DNA of 64,000 nucleotides from Didymella arachidicola. Its lineage: Eukaryota > Ascomycota > Dothideomycetes > Pleosporales > Didymellaceae. Under the pieces are notes generated by a model. The model was given only the letters and a program-made list of their open reading frames with translations. It did not search any database and was not told the DNA's origin. The position numbers and the translations under genes were made by a program. Where the stretch lies: the NCBI GenBank assembly GCA_016630955.3, contig CM049990.2:496001-560000 (forward strand), in the 5' to 3' direction. Below are positions 1 to 12,900 of the stretch, in pieces (positions within the stretch are counted from its first letter, which is position 1; the number at the start of each line of letters is the position of its first letter).

Positions 1-1327
1 TATGACTTTCCAGAGGATTGAGAAATACTCAGTACCAACTTGAATTTATTCTGGGAATGGGGGCAACCTCTACACAATAGAGTAAAATCTCGGTGTAACT
101 GGGGAACGCTCAGGTGGAGTTGTGAGGCGAGAGGCATGATCCGTTAATAATGGCAGAGGAAGTCGGCAACCAGCCATTGGCATCAAAAGAAACTGGAAGA
201 GCATCAAAACAAGCAGTATGTATTTTGTAAACCGAGAGTTCTCATGGTAACTGCAATGCTTCTATGACCGGGGCCGGCTTGTACTGCTACTCGAGCAATA
301 ATCATCCAGACGGGTGCCTCCTCATGCAGAGTGGCAGATATCGATTGGACGGCAGCTTTCCTCGAGCAATTCAATACGTGTGATTATTGAGAATTTTACA
401 GTTTTGGTGTGGCGTGCATCACTACCACGATGACCGTTCAACCCAATGGACGTTGAAGCTCTGCAGTGCTCTGTCAGGGTGCAGTTCCAGATGTGACCTT
501 TGATTGAGCGGGTGAAGTACCGATGTAGAAGTAGAAAGTGATGTCAATGGAGAGGAGTGGGGTTCGACATTGTCATCCGGTCCCAGGCCGTGGACACGCG
601 TTTAAATATTCGCGATGGAAGGGTCATCTCAGTGCGAGCACTAGCGGCGGCGCTAATGCAGGAACCCGCTGTGAAGCAATCATTTGGCGAGAAGGCATCG
701 TCCGACATGCTGAACAGACGTGCATGTCTTTCAGAAAATTGAGCTAACAGGCACACACAATGATTAGCTTGATCTCTATCTTTGACCTCGGGAATGATTG
801 CCCTTAGCTCAACCATGATTTCGAGTCAAGAGTGGTCGCATATACAACCGGAGCTCATCCTCCCACGAGGTTACCTAGTTTTGCTTCGAGGGACCGGCGC
901 TCCGCATACAGAGTCACAGACCATCGGCCAACTTTCAAGAAACCACCCTTACCCACATACCTGCCCCACAAAATCAGCTCATGTTGCATCTCAAAAAGAC
1001 TTTCGGTCGCCCGATATCACTTACATCGATGATGCAGTGCAAGTTTGAGACCTGACCGGAGCATTGCTTGGCTAAATTCAACAATCAACCCTAGAGATGT
1101 GCATACGCGGAAGGCTTCGCACGTGAGTAGAAGGTGGGGGCGGGCGCTAAGACCTAGCGTCATTCCTGTGGACTTTACCCCTGCTGCCCTGTATGAAACT
1201 GTAATGTCCGTCATCCCTGTGAGGGGGCATCTACGTCGCACACGGCACTTTACTAATTATCCTGCCATTACACGTCGATAGCTCAAGGTGTCGGATACAC
1301 CTACGCCGGCATCAGAGAAACCAAGAC
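1..1327. other. Stretch without a recognisable gene
   Basis: Only short overlapping open frames on both strands, none with recognisable domains or a coherent splice pattern. I see no repeat, tRNA or transposon remnant here. The last part probably holds the promoter and 5' leader of the Sec2-domain gene that starts at 1328. Confidence 0.5.
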
Positions 1328-2164
1328 ATGGCAGTCGAACTACAGCAACCTTCAGAGCCGGCACCATCGACACGCAATGCCAAGGCTGCCAGCACCATAC
1401 ACAACTGCCCATCATGTGGCACGCCTGTCGCAGTTGATTTGGAGGGATCAGAGGAGGCGGCGAGAGCTATAAGAGAATTGCAAGCGCAAATGGAAGTGCT
1501 AAGGCAAACAGCGACAGCGGCAGGTAGGTTCATATGGTCGATAAGCCCCCGTTGCTTGTTGTAGCTTTTGACGCCTTGTACAGAGAAGCGATGTGCAGAC
1601 TACGAGAACCAGATGCGCACAATGAAGATTACTCCACCAGCTAGCGAACCACAGCCTGCACGCAGTAATACTTCGGACTCAGTCAAAACTCCCTCTCCAG
1701 ATAGCCGTCCTTCGACAGGGACGCCGGCCCATGCGAGATCACAATCACGGTTCGCCTTTCTCACTGGAAGGCTGACCTCGCCTGTGGACTCGATGAACGC
1801 CCCACCGTTGCCTACCACATCTCCCAAGCCGGCAGCAGACCCTGATCTCATAAATGAGCTTGAGCGCGAGCGTGCATTACGAGCGAAGGCAGAGGACAGA
1901 GTGCGCACAGTAGACTCAGAGATTGAGGAGCTGAGCGTGACCCTGTTCTCACAAGCGAATGAGATGGTGGCTGAGGAGCGACGAGCAAGAGCAAAGTTGG
2001 AAGAGCGGATAGAGCTGCTCGAGAAGAAAGACAAAGACAAAATGGGACGGCTGGATCGTCTAGAAAAAGCTGTCAGTAGGCTCGATCGCGTCAAAGCTAT
2101 GCTGAGCAAAAACGATATGCCAAGCTCCGCAGAAAAAGCACTTCCTGCACCACCAAGGGAGTAA
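1328..2164 (+). CDS. Sec2p-type GEF-domain coiled-coil protein
   Basis: Two exons, 1328-1523 and 1584-2164, with a 60-nt intron (GTAGGT donor, TACAG acceptor); the lengths close in frame and give 258 residues. The N-terminus carries a CPSCG pair of cysteines and a short helical stretch. The middle is rich in Ser/Pro/Thr and probably disordered. The C-terminal 100 residues form a long coiled coil containing LFSQANEMVAEERR, the signature of the Sec2p/Rabin8 GEF domain, which in the family activates the secretory Rab GTPase Sec4/Rab8 at post-Golgi vesicles. The protein is much shorter than yeast Sec2, so it may be a second, minimal family member and not the main Sec4 exchange factor. The domain call rests on the motif; the specific GTPase partner is inference. 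Confidence 0.75.
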
Positions 2165-2505
2165 TAGCGGAGTACCTAGTCTCCAGCACGCTTCTGTCTG
2201 ATTTCCTTAGTCCCAACAAGTTCTTGCGACTGCGATTCGAGATACCCCGTACATTTTCTGAATTCGAGCGTTGTGCATGACATTGGCGCACGGGCGTTGA
2301 CACATATTTTGAGGATAAATCAGTCACATACTAGACCGGAGACTTTGAATGCAGTATCAATACTGAGTCCCCAGGGACATTTTTGATCAGTGATACCAAA
2401 CGATAAACGAAACAGCGGTTTCGAATGCACAATACGCCACGATTATCTCTGAATATGATTGTAGGTTATACTGCACGTTTCTCTCCAGGAGACCGTAACG
2501 GAATT
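2165..2505. other. Short convergent intergenic region
   Basis: Lies between the 3' end of the Sec2-domain gene (+) and the 3' end of the rhodopsin-like gene (-), so it should hold both 3' UTRs. No further feature seen. Confidence 0.5.
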
Positions 2506-3722
2506 TCAACCATCGATCCTCCCATATGTGCTAAAGGTCCTTTTGGGTGTCTGGTTACCGTCGCCTCTTTGTGTACTAGTCACTTCGTGTACTATTGTTT
2601 TCGTAATGACGGTGTCCAGCTTTCCAGGAAGCATGTCTCTCTCGCTGTCGGCATCGTCTCCACGGGTAGAGCGACCCATAGGTTTGGCGTAGGCTTTGCT
2701 GACATTGTACAGTGGTATGCCTCCGCCTGGCGTCTTTGGTCTCGACGTAAATGTGGACGGCAGTATGCGGAGAAAGAAGTTGTCAAACACCTTTCGCAGA
2801 GGTGGCAGACTCGCGATCACTATGCCGACTGATAGTTCTGTGGCAGCCCAGATCGTCAGGTTGACACTATCCCAGGTTGGATCTGTGGTCTTTTTGAGCG
2901 CACTCAGCTCGATGGTCTTGAAGATTGAACACACGGTTCCTCTGCGCAACAGGTCAGCTATCTATTCATGCCTCCGATGAGCGTCAACTGCTGATGGTGA
3001 TGATCTAGAAAACTTACATTAAACCCAGCAAGAAGACAATCCTTACGCCCCACTGTGTGCGCCGCGCTAGCTGGATAGTCGAAAGGTACAAGATCGGTGC
3101 CACGACATACACAATGTCTGTGATGATGTTGGTAACACCTTGAAAGTAGGTCAGAACCGTGTGGCCTTTGTACCAGCAATACCCCTTCACGCTGCGGTTC
3201 CAGTTCGCTTCGAAAGGCATGCAATTGAGCAGGCCCATGCATGGCAAGATGGTGTTGAACACGGCGACCATGAGAATCGAGGCCCACACGATAGCTGTGT
3301 AGGTCTTGGAGAACTTGAGAGCGAGGAGGTATGCGCAGATCGAAAATTTTAAAACAGCAACGCCAGCCAGATTGATGATCTGACCGAGCCATACGTAGTA
3401 GCTGTATGTCAGTAGATCATCAGGCTTCTTGATCGATGGATCAGCGATATGTCGACCTTGAGCAGAGGCGGTTGTCCGAAAACGAAGACCCATCGTTGTT
3501 ATGTTCAACGCCTGTTTCGTCAGCGCTTTCTCTTCTCCTCGATGACTTCGACCTTACACCGGCTAAGACCAGCAAATAGTCGCAGAACAACAGCTTGCGC
3601 TTGTTCTGTACCGCATACACGACTCTCCATACTAGCACGAATGTGCTGAGAACACCAACGCTGATAGTCGTCCCCAATATCTCATTCCTTCGATCTGGCC
3701 ATTGCTGCTGTGCGTACGCCAT
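2506..3722 (-). CDS. SAT4/PTH11-type rhodopsin-like integral membrane protein
   Basis: Three exons on the minus strand: 3722-3558, 3511-3018 and 2941-2506. The introns have GTAAGG and GTAAGT donors and CAG acceptors, and the frame closes to give 364 residues. The protein has the layout of the fungal rhodopsin-domain family (often annotated SAT4 or PTH11-like): a short N-terminus, about seven hydrophobic helices, the conserved loop cysteines (around NCMPFEANW and GYCWYKG), and a hydrophilic C-terminal tail rich in Ser, Arg and Pro. Family members lie in the plasma membrane and some, such as PTH11, act as surface-sensing receptors during plant infection; no ligand can be inferred here. A second member of the family is at 35984-37458. 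Start chosen as the ATG that gives the first transmembrane helix (residues about 12-35). Confidence 0.8.
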
Positions 3723-5373
3723 GCTGCGCACTGGGGAAGAGGTTGTGGTCTGAGATGCCAAGGACGATCTCAAGCGGACACTGGGTCGAAGTGCGCAAAG
3801 GCTGGGCGGACCCAAAGATCCCAAAGAACGAGGCGGCAAAGGAAATAGCCTCTTCATAACGACATCTTCTAGTGCGTGTCCAGGCTCTTCTCCCGCAGGT
3901 AATGTTCCCTGCAAAATGAAGCCAAGAGTGCACTTGCCCAGGTTCTGTTTTGCATAATCTTCATCCGTTCCTGGCTCGACTCCCTCTAAACCGTTGAATC
4001 CCGCGTACCTGTAGTCATTAAGAGTTGCGGCCAATCAGTTTGACAGGGGATGCGGTTCGCAGCCTGTCAATGGACAACCACCTCGAGTCAGGACAGCCGG
4101 GCTGCTACCAGGAGCAGCTGAGCCTCTTGGAACGCCAGTGATCATTCCCCTTTTGTATGGGGACAACGTCGTCGGTCACGTTCCATGAATGCAGCCTCGA
4201 TAACGTTCTTTTCCTATTATTCCCAACATCGGCCTCCCACTTTTTCACAGCTATGCGCAGAGCTTCGAACACTTCCTGCAATCTAGTGACGTTCAGCCAG
4301 CCCGTTCTAGCCATCATCACCGAACCGCGAGGGTCTTCGGCACATCGATATGCCACGTGAAGATCCTTCCCGGATGTAGACTACCGACAGCGGAGGACGC
4401 CAGCGAAGGCACGTTCCGCGACTGACATGAAACACTGGGGCTGGTGAAGATCGAAAATTTTTCCGAATACACCATAGGGGATCGGAGACGCGACTGGATT
4501 CGACTTCTGAGCTCGGATGATGTTGACTCGTGGAGCGTAATGAACCTCGGAGCTTTCCGTGTTCAGAATTCCTGCGCTCAAAGGAACGAAGGTAGGGGGT
4601 CTTCGGGTGATGTACTGAGCGGCTGAAGCGCCAGAGAGGCGCAGCTGTCGGATAGAGAGATACTGTGTACGTGGTCCTTGTCGGAAGCTTCACCCATGCA
4701 ACGCGGTCTTGCGTATTTTGGAGTACGGAAGGACCGTATGGTATTCAGAATGCAGGATGCATCTCAGAGAGCGGGATGGCAAAGTCTTAGTACTTGCAAA
4801 GCTTAAGGAGCTACGCCACATCTAGGGAATGATCGCCAGGACTAAAGGAGGTTCCTCTGCCATTCATACCCCCAAAACGTTCAGGCGGGTAATCGGGCCG
4901 TCTACGTACGCGACGCATTCCAACGCAACCTTGGAAAGTGCAACGTCGGCAATGCCTATCGAACAGCGAGTCACCGAGATTCGCCACAATAAGAGAACAG
5001 AAATCACTCACAATTCCCAGCCCCACGACGTTGGGCCACGTGCATGGAGCGCCGCAACGTGCGGCAGAGAAACCTTGCAAGACGCAAGCCGCGTTGTGGA
5101 TCCTATCTTACAATGCAATTTCGCAGTGTACACAGTTGAGCAGGAGCGACTTCACATCCTGCAGCTAGGATGCCGGCCCATGTCGTCCTTTAGGAGCTTT
5201 CGCCCCCCAAATCATTACCGGACCATGCGTCAATAGGGGATCATGCGATAATCTTGGAGCCTTGTAACCACAAGTCTATAATACTTGCGATGGCGCACGC
5301 GGCAGTGGCCGCGATCGCCATTGCGACCTCAGTCACTCATTTGTGTGTTATTTAGTACATTTTGCGATTGCTG
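3723..5373. other. Stretch without a recognisable gene
   Basis: About 1.6 kb between two divergently oriented genes. Short frames of 60-135 codons occur on both strands but none has a recognisable domain, signal peptide or plausible exon chain. It should contain the promoters of both flanking genes. A pseudogene too decayed to recognise cannot be excluded. Confidence 0.45.
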
Positions 5374-7453
5374 ATGATGCGTTCCTTCACACGTGCCGCT
5401 ATTGCGGTTCAGCTTTTGCGCATGGCTGCTGCTCTCCCTAGCAGCCGCCTAGGTGTCAACCTTCAGGGCGTCAAGCTTGAGGTCGAAGCTAGGGCTTCAG
5501 ATACATACGACTATGTCATTGTAGGAGGTGGAGTCACTGGACTGATCGTTGCCAATCGTCTGACCGAGGATGAGAAGAGTGGGTCGCTATCTTTTATGTT
5601 GCGGAAGCATACTGACGATCCTTAGAGTCTGTTCTCGTCGTAGAGGCAGGTGGAGCATATGATAACCCTAACATTCGCCTGCCATATGGTGCGACATATG
5701 CTTTGAACACATCGCTACTCTGGAGCGGTTACGTCTCCCAGCCTGAGCCTGAGCTTGGCGGTAAAACATGGAACACACGTGTAGCTCAGGTGCTCGGTGG
5801 TGGCTCGGGTACGTTCTTGAAAGAGTGATGATTGCAACAAACAAATGACTAACGTGTGCCAGTTGTCAATGGAATGATGTACGATCGAGGCTCTGCTGCC
5901 GACTATGACGCATGGGAGGCGCTAGGTAATGAGGGCTGGGGATGGGATGGACTCTATCCTTTCTTCAAGAAAGGTAACGATCCTTACATCAACGATGCAG
6001 TAGCTCATATTAACATCAGTCAGGAACGGAGTTTATTCCTCCTCCTCAACAGCTCGTTGATGACTTCAACATCACCTGGGACCCTGCTGCGTATGGAACT
6101 GGTCCTCTGAAACTCGGTATCGCTGACTTCCAGTACCCAGATCTCAAGAGCTACTGGAAAGCTTTTGAAGGCCAGCAAGCACGACACCTTGTAGACGGCA
6201 ACAATGGTGACAACGCCGGCTTGTCGTGGTACCCCAATACCATGAACCCTAAGACTGGCGAGAGGCAACACGCTCGTCGTGCCTACTATGACACAGTAGC
6301 TAACCGCTCCAACCTCTACACTCTTCTTGAGACTGTCGCGGATGAACTCGTTTTTGATGTTGACAGCAGCAAGAGATTGGTTGCTCACGGAGTCAAGGTC
6401 ACTGATAAGAAGACGGGCACGTCAAAGACTGTCTATGCCAAGCGAGAAGTCATTCTTGCAGCTGGGTCAATCAATACCCCTAAGCTCCTTCAGCTCAGTG
6501 GTGTCGGACCTGAGTCTGTTCTCAAGGCTGCTAATATTACGGTCAGACTTGCACACGATGGAGTCGGCTCTAATTTCCAAGATCATCCTTACATCTCCAT
6601 GGCCTATGATCTACGAGCTGATCTACAGAGCAAGCCCAACCCTAGCTCATTGTCTACCGATCCCGCTTTCAACGCATCTGCTTGGACACAGTACAACAAG
6701 AACAAGACTGGACCTCTTACTCAGGCTCGCGGAAACGCTCTTGCCTTCATTCCCCTCCCTGAGGTGGTACGTGGTATCTCTACCAGCCCCAAGGACGTCT
6801 CATCCCAGGTCACTGCCCAAGCCAACGATGCCTACCTTCCAGCCATCTACAAGGCCAGCAAGAAACTTCTCGCTGGTGTCGCAGCGCAGCGCAAGATCCT
6901 CGCCAGTCTCTACTCCAGCGACAAAGCCGGTATTGTCGAATACGGCATCCCCGCTGCCGGCAACGGAGTCCTTGTTGCCCTGCAGAAACCCCTGTCTCGA
7001 GGAACCATCACAATCGATCCCGCTAATCCCAAGGGCGCCCCGCAGATCCGCTACAACGCCATGACCAACCCCCTTGATAAGTCCATGATTGCCGCTTGCG
7101 TGCGCTACATCCGGCAAGTGTGGCAGCGTCCCGAGGTCTCCAAGTTCGCACCTGCACCCGGACCTGTCGAGACCAGTCCTGGCGCTCAGTACCAGACCGA
7201 CGACGAAATCATCGACCGCGTTGTTGAACTGGGTACGCTGTGGCCGACGCTGAGCCACCCTAGTGGGAGCTGTCCGATGATGCCAGAAGAACTTGGTGGA
7301 TGTGTGTCGAATGAATTGCTGTTCTATGGCGTGGAGAAGCTGAGCATTGTTGACGCATCGATCATTCCGCTTGTGCCTAGTCAGCATATTCAGAGCACGA
7401 TGTACGCTATTGGTGAGAAGGCTGCGGATATTATAGTGAACAGGCGTCAATAG
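5374..7453 (+). CDS. Secreted GMC oxidoreductase (FAD-dependent alcohol/sugar oxidase type)
   Basis: Four exons, 5374-5578, 5626-5808, 5863-5973 and 6024-7453, with introns of 47-54 nt; the frame closes to 642 residues. The N-terminus (MMRSFTRAAIAVQLLRMAAA) looks like a secretion signal. The Rossmann FAD-binding motif follows (YDYVIVGGGVTGL) with the acidic ribose-binding residue in VVEAGG. The second GMC signature region is present (AAGSINTPKLLQLSGVGP). Both catalytic-site histidines are visible near the C-terminus, in SHPSGSCPM and SQHIQSTMYAIGEKA. The family oxidises alcohols or sugars with oxygen or quinones as acceptor; members include glucose oxidase, aryl-alcohol oxidase and choline dehydrogenase. 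Which substrate is used here cannot be read from sequence alone. The ATG at 5374 was chosen because the open frame upstream has no ATG. Confidence 0.9.
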
Positions 7454-9297
7454 TGACAGGCGCTGAGGAAGCGAGCCTGTGGTATTTCTTGTACATATTT
7501 AATTGTCTTAACCGAGAGCTTGGTTGATTGAATGCTTTCGCTAAACATCTGCAACCCGCTGTCACGATTGCGAGTGTTCATTGCAAAGTGAAATGATAAA
7601 TGGTATCTTTCAAGTTGGTGCTGTTCTTATTCTCCCAAGGGACCAGGCGCGGACATGGTAGGAGGATAACAAGACGTGCGAGGGCGTGAGAATGAGAATG
7701 CTCATGCCCTCGTTCAATCACAGGCAACCTGCCATGATAGCATCACTGTATTGTCCTAGTCCAGTAAAGACATCAATAAAGAAGTAGAGTGGAGCTGAGA
7801 CTAATCGTCAAAGTCTCAAGGATGAATGTCTAATTGGACGAAGGGCATCTCAACGCACTGTGCAAGCTACAACAACTGGTATTGCACGAGACCATCTGTA
7901 CCTTCTAGTACTTGACAATTTCAACGTATTTGATATTCCGTACAAGCCATCTTGGCTCACATCATCGGCCTCGATGTGGCGGACCTCAGCCTCATGACCG
8001 GCGAAGATCTTGGCAATGCTTCCGGGGGTGACACCCTTAGTCTCGAGTTTGAAGAAGGTGACAAAGAAGGGTTTGAGAAACTTCCAGATAGTGTTGTTAG
8101 CGTGAAATACCAGGTGGCGGAACTGTGTGCAATCGTAGAGCTTCATTCTTACAACGGTATCACGGTGAACACGTCGGGCCCAACTGTATAGATCTTCCCC
8201 ATTCATCCGCTCAGAATCCTTGACTAATTCAAGCATCGAGGCAAAAATGTTGCTCGTCGGCGCCGCAACTGCTGAATGGGTAACTGTTATTTCTAGCCCC
8301 AACCTGAGTTTCCTGTCCTGAATCTTGTGAACGCACAAGCCTTCCAGGGTGGTAATGCCGTGAAGGATATCGTGCTACAGCAGAATAAGACAACTAGCAC
8401 ATGTCCCAAAATGTACTTGGACCAAACTTAAGAGCGTGAAAGATCGTGGCGAAGGGGGTCCCAAGAAAATGAGTGGATGTCAGAACGAATTCGGGGAAAG
8501 GTGTAACAGGTAGCAAAATTGTGGGTCGCGTTTCGATTACGCTGCTCCTAGGAAGTTTTTAGCTCATCTCAAGTGAATTGGCCGCCGAACTTCAGATGTA
8601 ATCGCAATAAATATCCAGCATGAGCCTCCATCTTCTGACCGCGTGCGCACCATACGATGCTGTAGTCTCGGTCGAGCCGCCGAAGTCTTGTTCGATCTTG
8701 GTATCGCACGCTGTATTCATTTGATTACGTACGACTGTGCCAATCTCTACATTCTAGTGACGCCTGGCTTCGCTTATGGGTGAATGGTTTGACCGCTAAC
8801 AGCAGCACTGCCCATGGAGTTGAAGTTCCCCACAACTTCGATCAAATCGCAACCTCGCAAGTGATTTTCGATATGCATAATATCATGCGTGATCAGGCTG
8901 CTAGTCTGGTCTGGAAGACTCAGCGTCCAGGTCATCAACTTCTTAGGCTGACCATCGATGGGTGGCTAGGCGGCCAAACTCTTGCTCCAACTGCGCTCTG
9001 AGCATCGATGCTGGTCTTCGACATATCTCAATCCACCGATTTGGCCCGCTAGTACGTCATGAAGTCTTCCAGACTTCAGTTTTCTATATCACAAGGTCAT
9101 CGGGGAATGTCCAGCTTCGGTCTTGAAAGGCGGCCCATCAAACTGCCCTCGAATCTGCAGCCTGCTTATACCAAATGCATCCGATCCATTGCTCTTAAGA
9201 ACAGTTTCTTGAAATCAATCACATTCTCAGATATTTTGGCTTCAGTGGGCGGCATTACCAGTGCAAAACGTATCTAGCAGGCCGTTATGGTCTGATG
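7454..9297. other. Stretch with only doubtful open frames
   Basis: About 1.8 kb. The longest frame is on the minus strand at 7850-8338 (162 codons). It begins at TTG with no nearby upstream ATG and has no recognisable domain, so it could be an exon of an unrecognised gene or a relic. The plus-strand frames at 8780-9001 and 9059-9277 are short and featureless. Confidence 0.4.
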
Positions 9298-9710
9298 CTA
9301 CGAGACAACTACAGCTCTGCTATTTACATTGTCAGCATCCGAGTCTAGATCATCTGCATCAACGTCAGATTCATCGTGATCGCCTTCAACCAGCTCATCT
9401 AGGTCTTCTGAAGTTTCTTCGTCATCGCTGGTCTCGATGCTGTCTTCGTCCTTCGCTTGCCTCTCCCTGAGCTGCTCCGTCAACCCCTCCAGTACAAATC
9501 CCAACCTAGATTTGAGGTCAGGATTCCAGACCTTGTCGATCTGACCCTCCAGCTCCGTAATTTTCGCTTGTAGCTCTTGCACAATGTTATCCTCCGCATC
9601 ATCTTCCTCACCGTTCTCGACAAAGCCATTCGGTCCATCTTCGACCTGAACACCGCCAAACGCCTCAGCAAAGTCTCTCGCCATCCTCGCGTTCGAGATA
9701 GCAAAAAAGA
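9298..9710 (-). pseudogene. 3' part of PARG-like gene, cut off by the Copia insertion
   Basis: Minus-strand continuation of the gene whose 5' part lies at 15066-16100. Reading from the target-site duplication the frame gives FFAISNARMARDFAEAFGG, then an acidic Asp/Glu-rich tail to a stop at 9298. The first residues match the last beta-strand (VvFAI) and following helix that end the TIGR02452 macro-like domain. Removing the element and one copy of the 5-bp duplication restores a single frame of 480 codons across the junction. A separate start codon inside this piece (9684) could give a 128-residue orphan peptide, but no promoter other than the retrotransposon's 3' LTR lies upstream. Confidence 0.8.
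9706..9710. repeat. Target-site duplication, left copy (AAAGA)
   Basis: AAAGA directly abuts the left LTR and is repeated exactly at 15066-15070 after the right LTR. Five-base duplications are usual for Copia integrases. Confidence 0.9.
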
Positions 9711-9832
9711 TGTGTGCGGGCAGAGGCCAGGCGTAGAAAAGAGGGACTAGGTTGTTTCCTATCTAATGAGGGGAAGAGGGAATATACACCCTACAGATGA
9801 TTATGTAACAGAGCACGTGATGCTGGCTAACA
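9711..9832 (-). repeat. 3' LTR of the Copia element (left copy)
   Basis: 122 bp, base-for-base identical to 14944-15065. In element orientation it runs from TGTTAGCC to GCACACA. The LTR is unusually short, so promoter, poly(A) signal and R region must all fit in 122 bp. Confidence 0.95.
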
Positions 9833-9846
9833 CACCCCCCCAGCTT
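9833..9846 (-). other. Polypurine tract of the Copia element
   Basis: In element orientation AAGCTGGGGGGGTG lies directly upstream of the 3' LTR. Its seven-G run in this position fits the primer for plus-strand DNA synthesis. Confidence 0.75.
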
Positions 9847-9928
9847 GAGTGAATAGCAAGAAACGAAAGCTGTAAATGAGCGTCTTGCGTCTCCAAAGCT
9901 AGACGTCTTACTCTGTAGGACCCTCTGT

Positions 9929-12900
9929 TTACAGACCTGAATCTGATCTGTCTCGCAGTTTGGATGATAGATCGCTTAGTCCTAGCTGGCGTACAAAGTT
10001 GGCGTGTCTCTGACGACTAAGGATCTTCGTAAGGCCATCAGCTGGCATCTCTGCAGTAGCCTTCCAATCTACCTGCAGTCTGCCCTCTGCTACCTCCTGG
10101 CGTACCCATTGATGGTGTACGTCTACATGCTTCAGCTTCGTCTGAAGCTTGTCAGCTGTCTTTGTTGCGATTAAGACAGTTTGCTGGTTATCACACCACA
10201 GTGCTGGTGTTAACTCTGGGTCAAACTGGATCGCTTTAAAGAAGCGCTGCCACCACTCCATCTCTGATCCGGCTGTTGATAGAGAGAGTAGCTCGGCCTC
10301 TGTAGTCGATTTCGTGACTGATCGTTGGACTGTCGCCTTCCAATCAACAGGCAGTCCATACAGCTTGAAGATATAGCCTTGAGAGCTGCGTCGCGTCTCT
10401 GGCTCGTCGGCAAAAGCAGCATCTGATGCACCATAGAAGAGAGGCTCATGCTCGTGCTCTTGCTGGGATAGCATTGTGATGCTCGTTATGCCTTGCTGCT
10501 TATCTGCGGACGCTCGAATAGCCAAGTGTTTCGTGCCTATCAGGTACCTCCATACATGGCAAGCTGCGTACATATGCTTCTGCCCGGGATTCTGCAGATG
10601 ACGTGCAAGTACTGAGTGTGCTCTCGCGACGTCTGGTCGTGTCGAAGTCGAAATGTAAGCCAGTGAGCCGACTAGCCGCTGGTACCTTTGAGTTCGCGCA
10701 GCACTTGGTTCCTCTGTTGATGGCAAAAGGGCATTGTCCCTTAGGGGAACATCTGGACATCTTACGCTTGACTTCAGGTCAAACTTTGCTGCAATCTTAT
10801 TGATGAATGAGTCTTGAGTCAGGTAGATAGAGCGACTGAGCTCCTCGCGGATTACGCGGATACCAAGGAACCACTTCAGCTCGCCTAATTCACGGATCTC
10901 GTACGTTGTAAGCAGCTGCTGCTTGAACGTCTGGTAATAGCCCCTGTTGAGCGGGTGAACAAGAACGACAATATCGTCCACGTAGAAAAATACGATCAAG
11001 TGATCATTCGTGTATAAGCATGGCACTCCTGGCACTGGCTCTAGGCTAAGCTTCTTCAAGGTCGATGATAGCTCCTGGTACCAGAGCAATGGAGCTTCTT
11101 TGAGGCCATAGAGAGCGCGCTGTAGTTCAAGTAGCTCTCCAAGCTCGTCTGTAAATCCTTCTGGCGTACGGCAGTACATTTTGCGTGGCAATCTCGCGTT
11201 GAGAAAAGCATTCATGGCGTCAAACTGAAACATCTGTAGGTCGAATGCTGCTGCTAACGCGATGAGGGCTCGAAAGACTTTAATTGCTAGCGTTGCCGCG
11301 TAGGTGTCTCCCCAAGCCTCTTGCATGTCTCCTCGTACGCATATACGCGCTTTGAACTTGTATAGGTATCCATCTTCGTCAAATTTGTACGTGAATACCC
11401 ACATCAAGGGTAGAACCTCAGCATCTGCTGTCGCTGCAGTTGCCTCTGTCTGATTGAAGCAGTCTTTTGCCCAGCAGCTATCAAGCTCAGCTCGTGCTGC
11501 CTGTGCAAACTCAGCGCCAAATGGATGATTGTTCAGATCCTTCCATCGCTTTGGTGGATCCGGCAATTGGTCGCGATGTAATCGTAGCTTTGGCATTTCT
11601 CCTGTGAGCTTTGATGGGGCTGTCGGGTTCATTGCTACTGCAAATGCTCTATAGTACGTAGCTAGAGCATGATCTGGTGGCTTCCTGGTTCTTTTACCCG
11701 TAATGATGTTGCTGCTCACGATTGATGGGTCTGCCATCTTTGGAGCGTTGTTCTGTCGACGATCTGGTACGTAGTCCTCGGTATTGCTCCATCCTTTTGC
11801 CCATGTTGATGGCTGCTTTCGTGGACGGTCTCGCTTGCTCGTCACAGCTGGCCGTAGTGGTCCGTCTCCGCTGCTTTTGGCTGTAGATCTATCATCTTCG
11901 TGATGCGTCTGCGGCTCATCAAGCAGTTGATCTTGAATCTGTTCCCCAGTGTCTTGATCTTCAGCGCCTTGCTGATCTTCCACACTGATCTGTTCTGCCG
12001 GCTCGGAAGCTCGGTCTAGATCTCTGTCATTGCCTGTCCACTCCTGAGGTGGTACAGTACCGCGATCTGACGGTTCTGGTGTGGGCAGAAAGCTCTGATC
12101 CTTAGAAAGCTGCTGACGTTGTTGTAGCTCAGTTACTACTTCCTGATCTGCCTCTGCCTCCGCTGTATGCAGTATATTGAGGATCTCAATCTCTTCTTGC
12201 ATAATATCTTCTTTCTCAGCCTTCTCATGGTCGTTGTAGAGGCTGCTTCTCTGGAATATCACATCTCTCACACGTATCACCTGGTTCTTTTTCGGCAGCC
12301 AGATGCGAAAGATGTTTGATGAGTCATACCCTACAAGGTATCCAACGAATGTACGAGACTCTAGCTTATCTGCCTTCTTCAGCTTTTTGTTAAGCGTGTA
12401 CGCTTTGCACCCAATCTGGGAGAAGTGCGCGACTGAAGGCTGCTTGCCGTGAACGAGTTCGTACGGCGTCTTCCAATCAATAGATCTCGTAGGCGTTACA
12501 TTCGTGATCTTTGTCGCCGTGATCGCTAGCTCATTTGATAGAGACTTCGGTAGACCTGCCTTAATGCGGAGCGATCTTGCTTTCGTAATGATGATGTTTC
12601 CGGCTTGTTCTGCAGCTCCAAGCTGCTCAGGCGTGTCAGGAGCACGCAGCTCAATCTTGAGGCCTGCTTGCCTCGCGATTCTGTAGAGTTCGAGGCCATA
12701 GCCACGATCCCCATCGACTTTGAGCACAATGACTGTGTACCCGTATTGTCGCTCAATCTTGTGTAGCAGCGCCTTGAGAGCTGCTATCACTACTGGTAGT
12801 GACTTGTTCGCAAGAGTCACTGCTTCGTGCCACTTTGAGTACTCGCATACTGCATGCAGCAGGTAGCGATCTCCATTGTAGCATGTTTCTCCAGTCGGTA

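Noticed and set aside
7850..8338. 162-codon minus-strand frame as a gene
   Set aside because: Opens at TTG, no recognisable domain or signal, no convincing upstream exon; left as a possible relic only.
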